A stretch of 64,000 bases of DNA from Saccharospirillaceae bacterium. Its GTDB lineage: Bacteria; Pseudomonadota; Gammaproteobacteria; Pseudomonadales; Oceanobacteraceae. A model generated the notes under the pieces. It did not search any database and was not told the DNA's origin. It saw only the letters and a program-made list of their open reading frames with translations. Location: NCBI GenBank assembly GCA_021208685.1, contig JAJOJJ010000018.1, forward strand, positions 1-64,000, read 5' to 3'. Positions 63,667-64,000 of this stretch are shown piece by piece (position 1 is the first letter of the stretch; every line of letters starts with the position of its first letter). The position numbers and the translations under genes were made by a program.

Positions 63667-64000
63667 GTGAATCAATCTGTACTTGTTATTAACTGCGGCA
63701 GCTCATCCATCAAGTTTGCCCTCTACGCCCATCTGGACGAACCGGCACCACACCTCACCGCACTGGCTGAGCGCCTGAATGAACAGGAGCCAAGCATCCG
63801 CATTCAGGGTGCCGTTGAATATCACCGGACGCTGGCCTCAGGGGCTGGTCACAAAGAGGCGTTACTGGCCTTTATCGAATCCTGTCACACTCATCTGCAA
63901 AACCTGAAAGGCATTGGCCACCGGGTTGTGCACGGTGGTGAACTGTTTCATGCCAGTACCCTCATCGATGACGAACAGCAACAACGCCTTGCAACCCTGT
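63667..64000 (+). CDS. ackA: Acetate kinase, N-terminal part (3' end outside window)
   Basis: From a GTG behind AAGGA the frame reads NQSVLVINCGSSSIKFALY, the acetate kinase P-loop-like opening, and later GIGHRVVHGGELF. It interconverts acetate plus ATP and acetyl phosphate. It runs off the window. With acs this gives both acetate-activation routes. Confidence 0.93.
   Translation, partial: MNQSVLVINCGSSSIKFALYAHLDEPAPHLTALAERLNEQEPSIRIQGAVEYHRTLASGAGHKEALLAFIESCHTHLQNLKGIGHRVVHGGELFHASTLIDDEQQQRLATL

Overview
The window looks like chromosomal DNA of a marine, motile, respiring gammaproteobacterium, most like the Oceanospirillales/Pseudomonadales (an inference from gene content, not from a marker gene). 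Supporting features are a CrbSR-Acs acetate switch, a complete ccmABCDEFGHI operon beside fliK/flhB-like genes, a DcaP-type porin, an olsB homologue and Pseudomonas-type REP hairpins. Both ends cut genes: an RHS gene at the left and ackA at the right.

Layout. 1-2.6 kb: the 3' end of an RHS toxin gene with a predicted SHH-type nuclease tip, a small AT-rich probable immunity gene, then debris (a frameshifted SymE-like gene and a displaced 97%-identical RHS core fragment). 2.6-11.5 kb: a giant lipoprotein metallopeptidase, a TonB-dependent receptor, five tandem REP-like hairpins and a DUF2147 protein. 12-14 kb: a two-gene sodium:solute symporter. 14.2-18.6 kb: a minus-strand run encoding a cupredoxin-like protein, a Cache/HAMP/GGDEF/EAL enzyme, a DUF3034 protein and an exported truncated globin. 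18.7-29.9 kb: an acetate block with a DnaQ-like exonuclease, a DUF294 protein, actP/yjcH, the sensor kinase CrbS, the regulator CrbR and Acs. 30.5-31.7 kb: a DcaP-type porin. 32.4-44.1 kb: a five-gene operon of secreted DUF11-repeat proteins ending in a 1960-residue OmpA-domain/beta-barrel protein; this is the best candidate for an undescribed system. 44.3-46.5 kb: a DUF2804 protein and an orphan outer-membrane-like protein. 46.5-53.4 kb: the cytochrome c maturation operon. 53.5-55.8 kb: fliK-like and flhB-like genes. 55.9-64 kb: a TetR regulator, hemN, a TlpA-like protein, olsB, a DUF4442 protein, a diguanylate cyclase, a Bax-like glucosaminidase, a PilZ protein and ackA.

How it fits together. 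Acetate use dominates the middle: two symporter systems, Acs and a two-component system whose homologues control acs. A shared imperfect palindrome (TAGACC-N2-GGTCTA) lies upstream of the DUF4212 symporter operon, the yjcH-actP operon, crbS and acs, so all four may be one regulon. Other regulatory sequence readable by eye includes an FNR/ANR-type box at about -41 of hemN, a Pho-box-like direct repeat replacing the -35 of olsB, a sigma-28 promoter that overlaps the annotated start of fliK, and a sigma-70 promoter for the DUF11 operon. Cyclic-di-GMP signalling appears three times (a GGDEF/EAL hybrid, a pseudo-receiver diguanylate cyclase and a PilZ protein).
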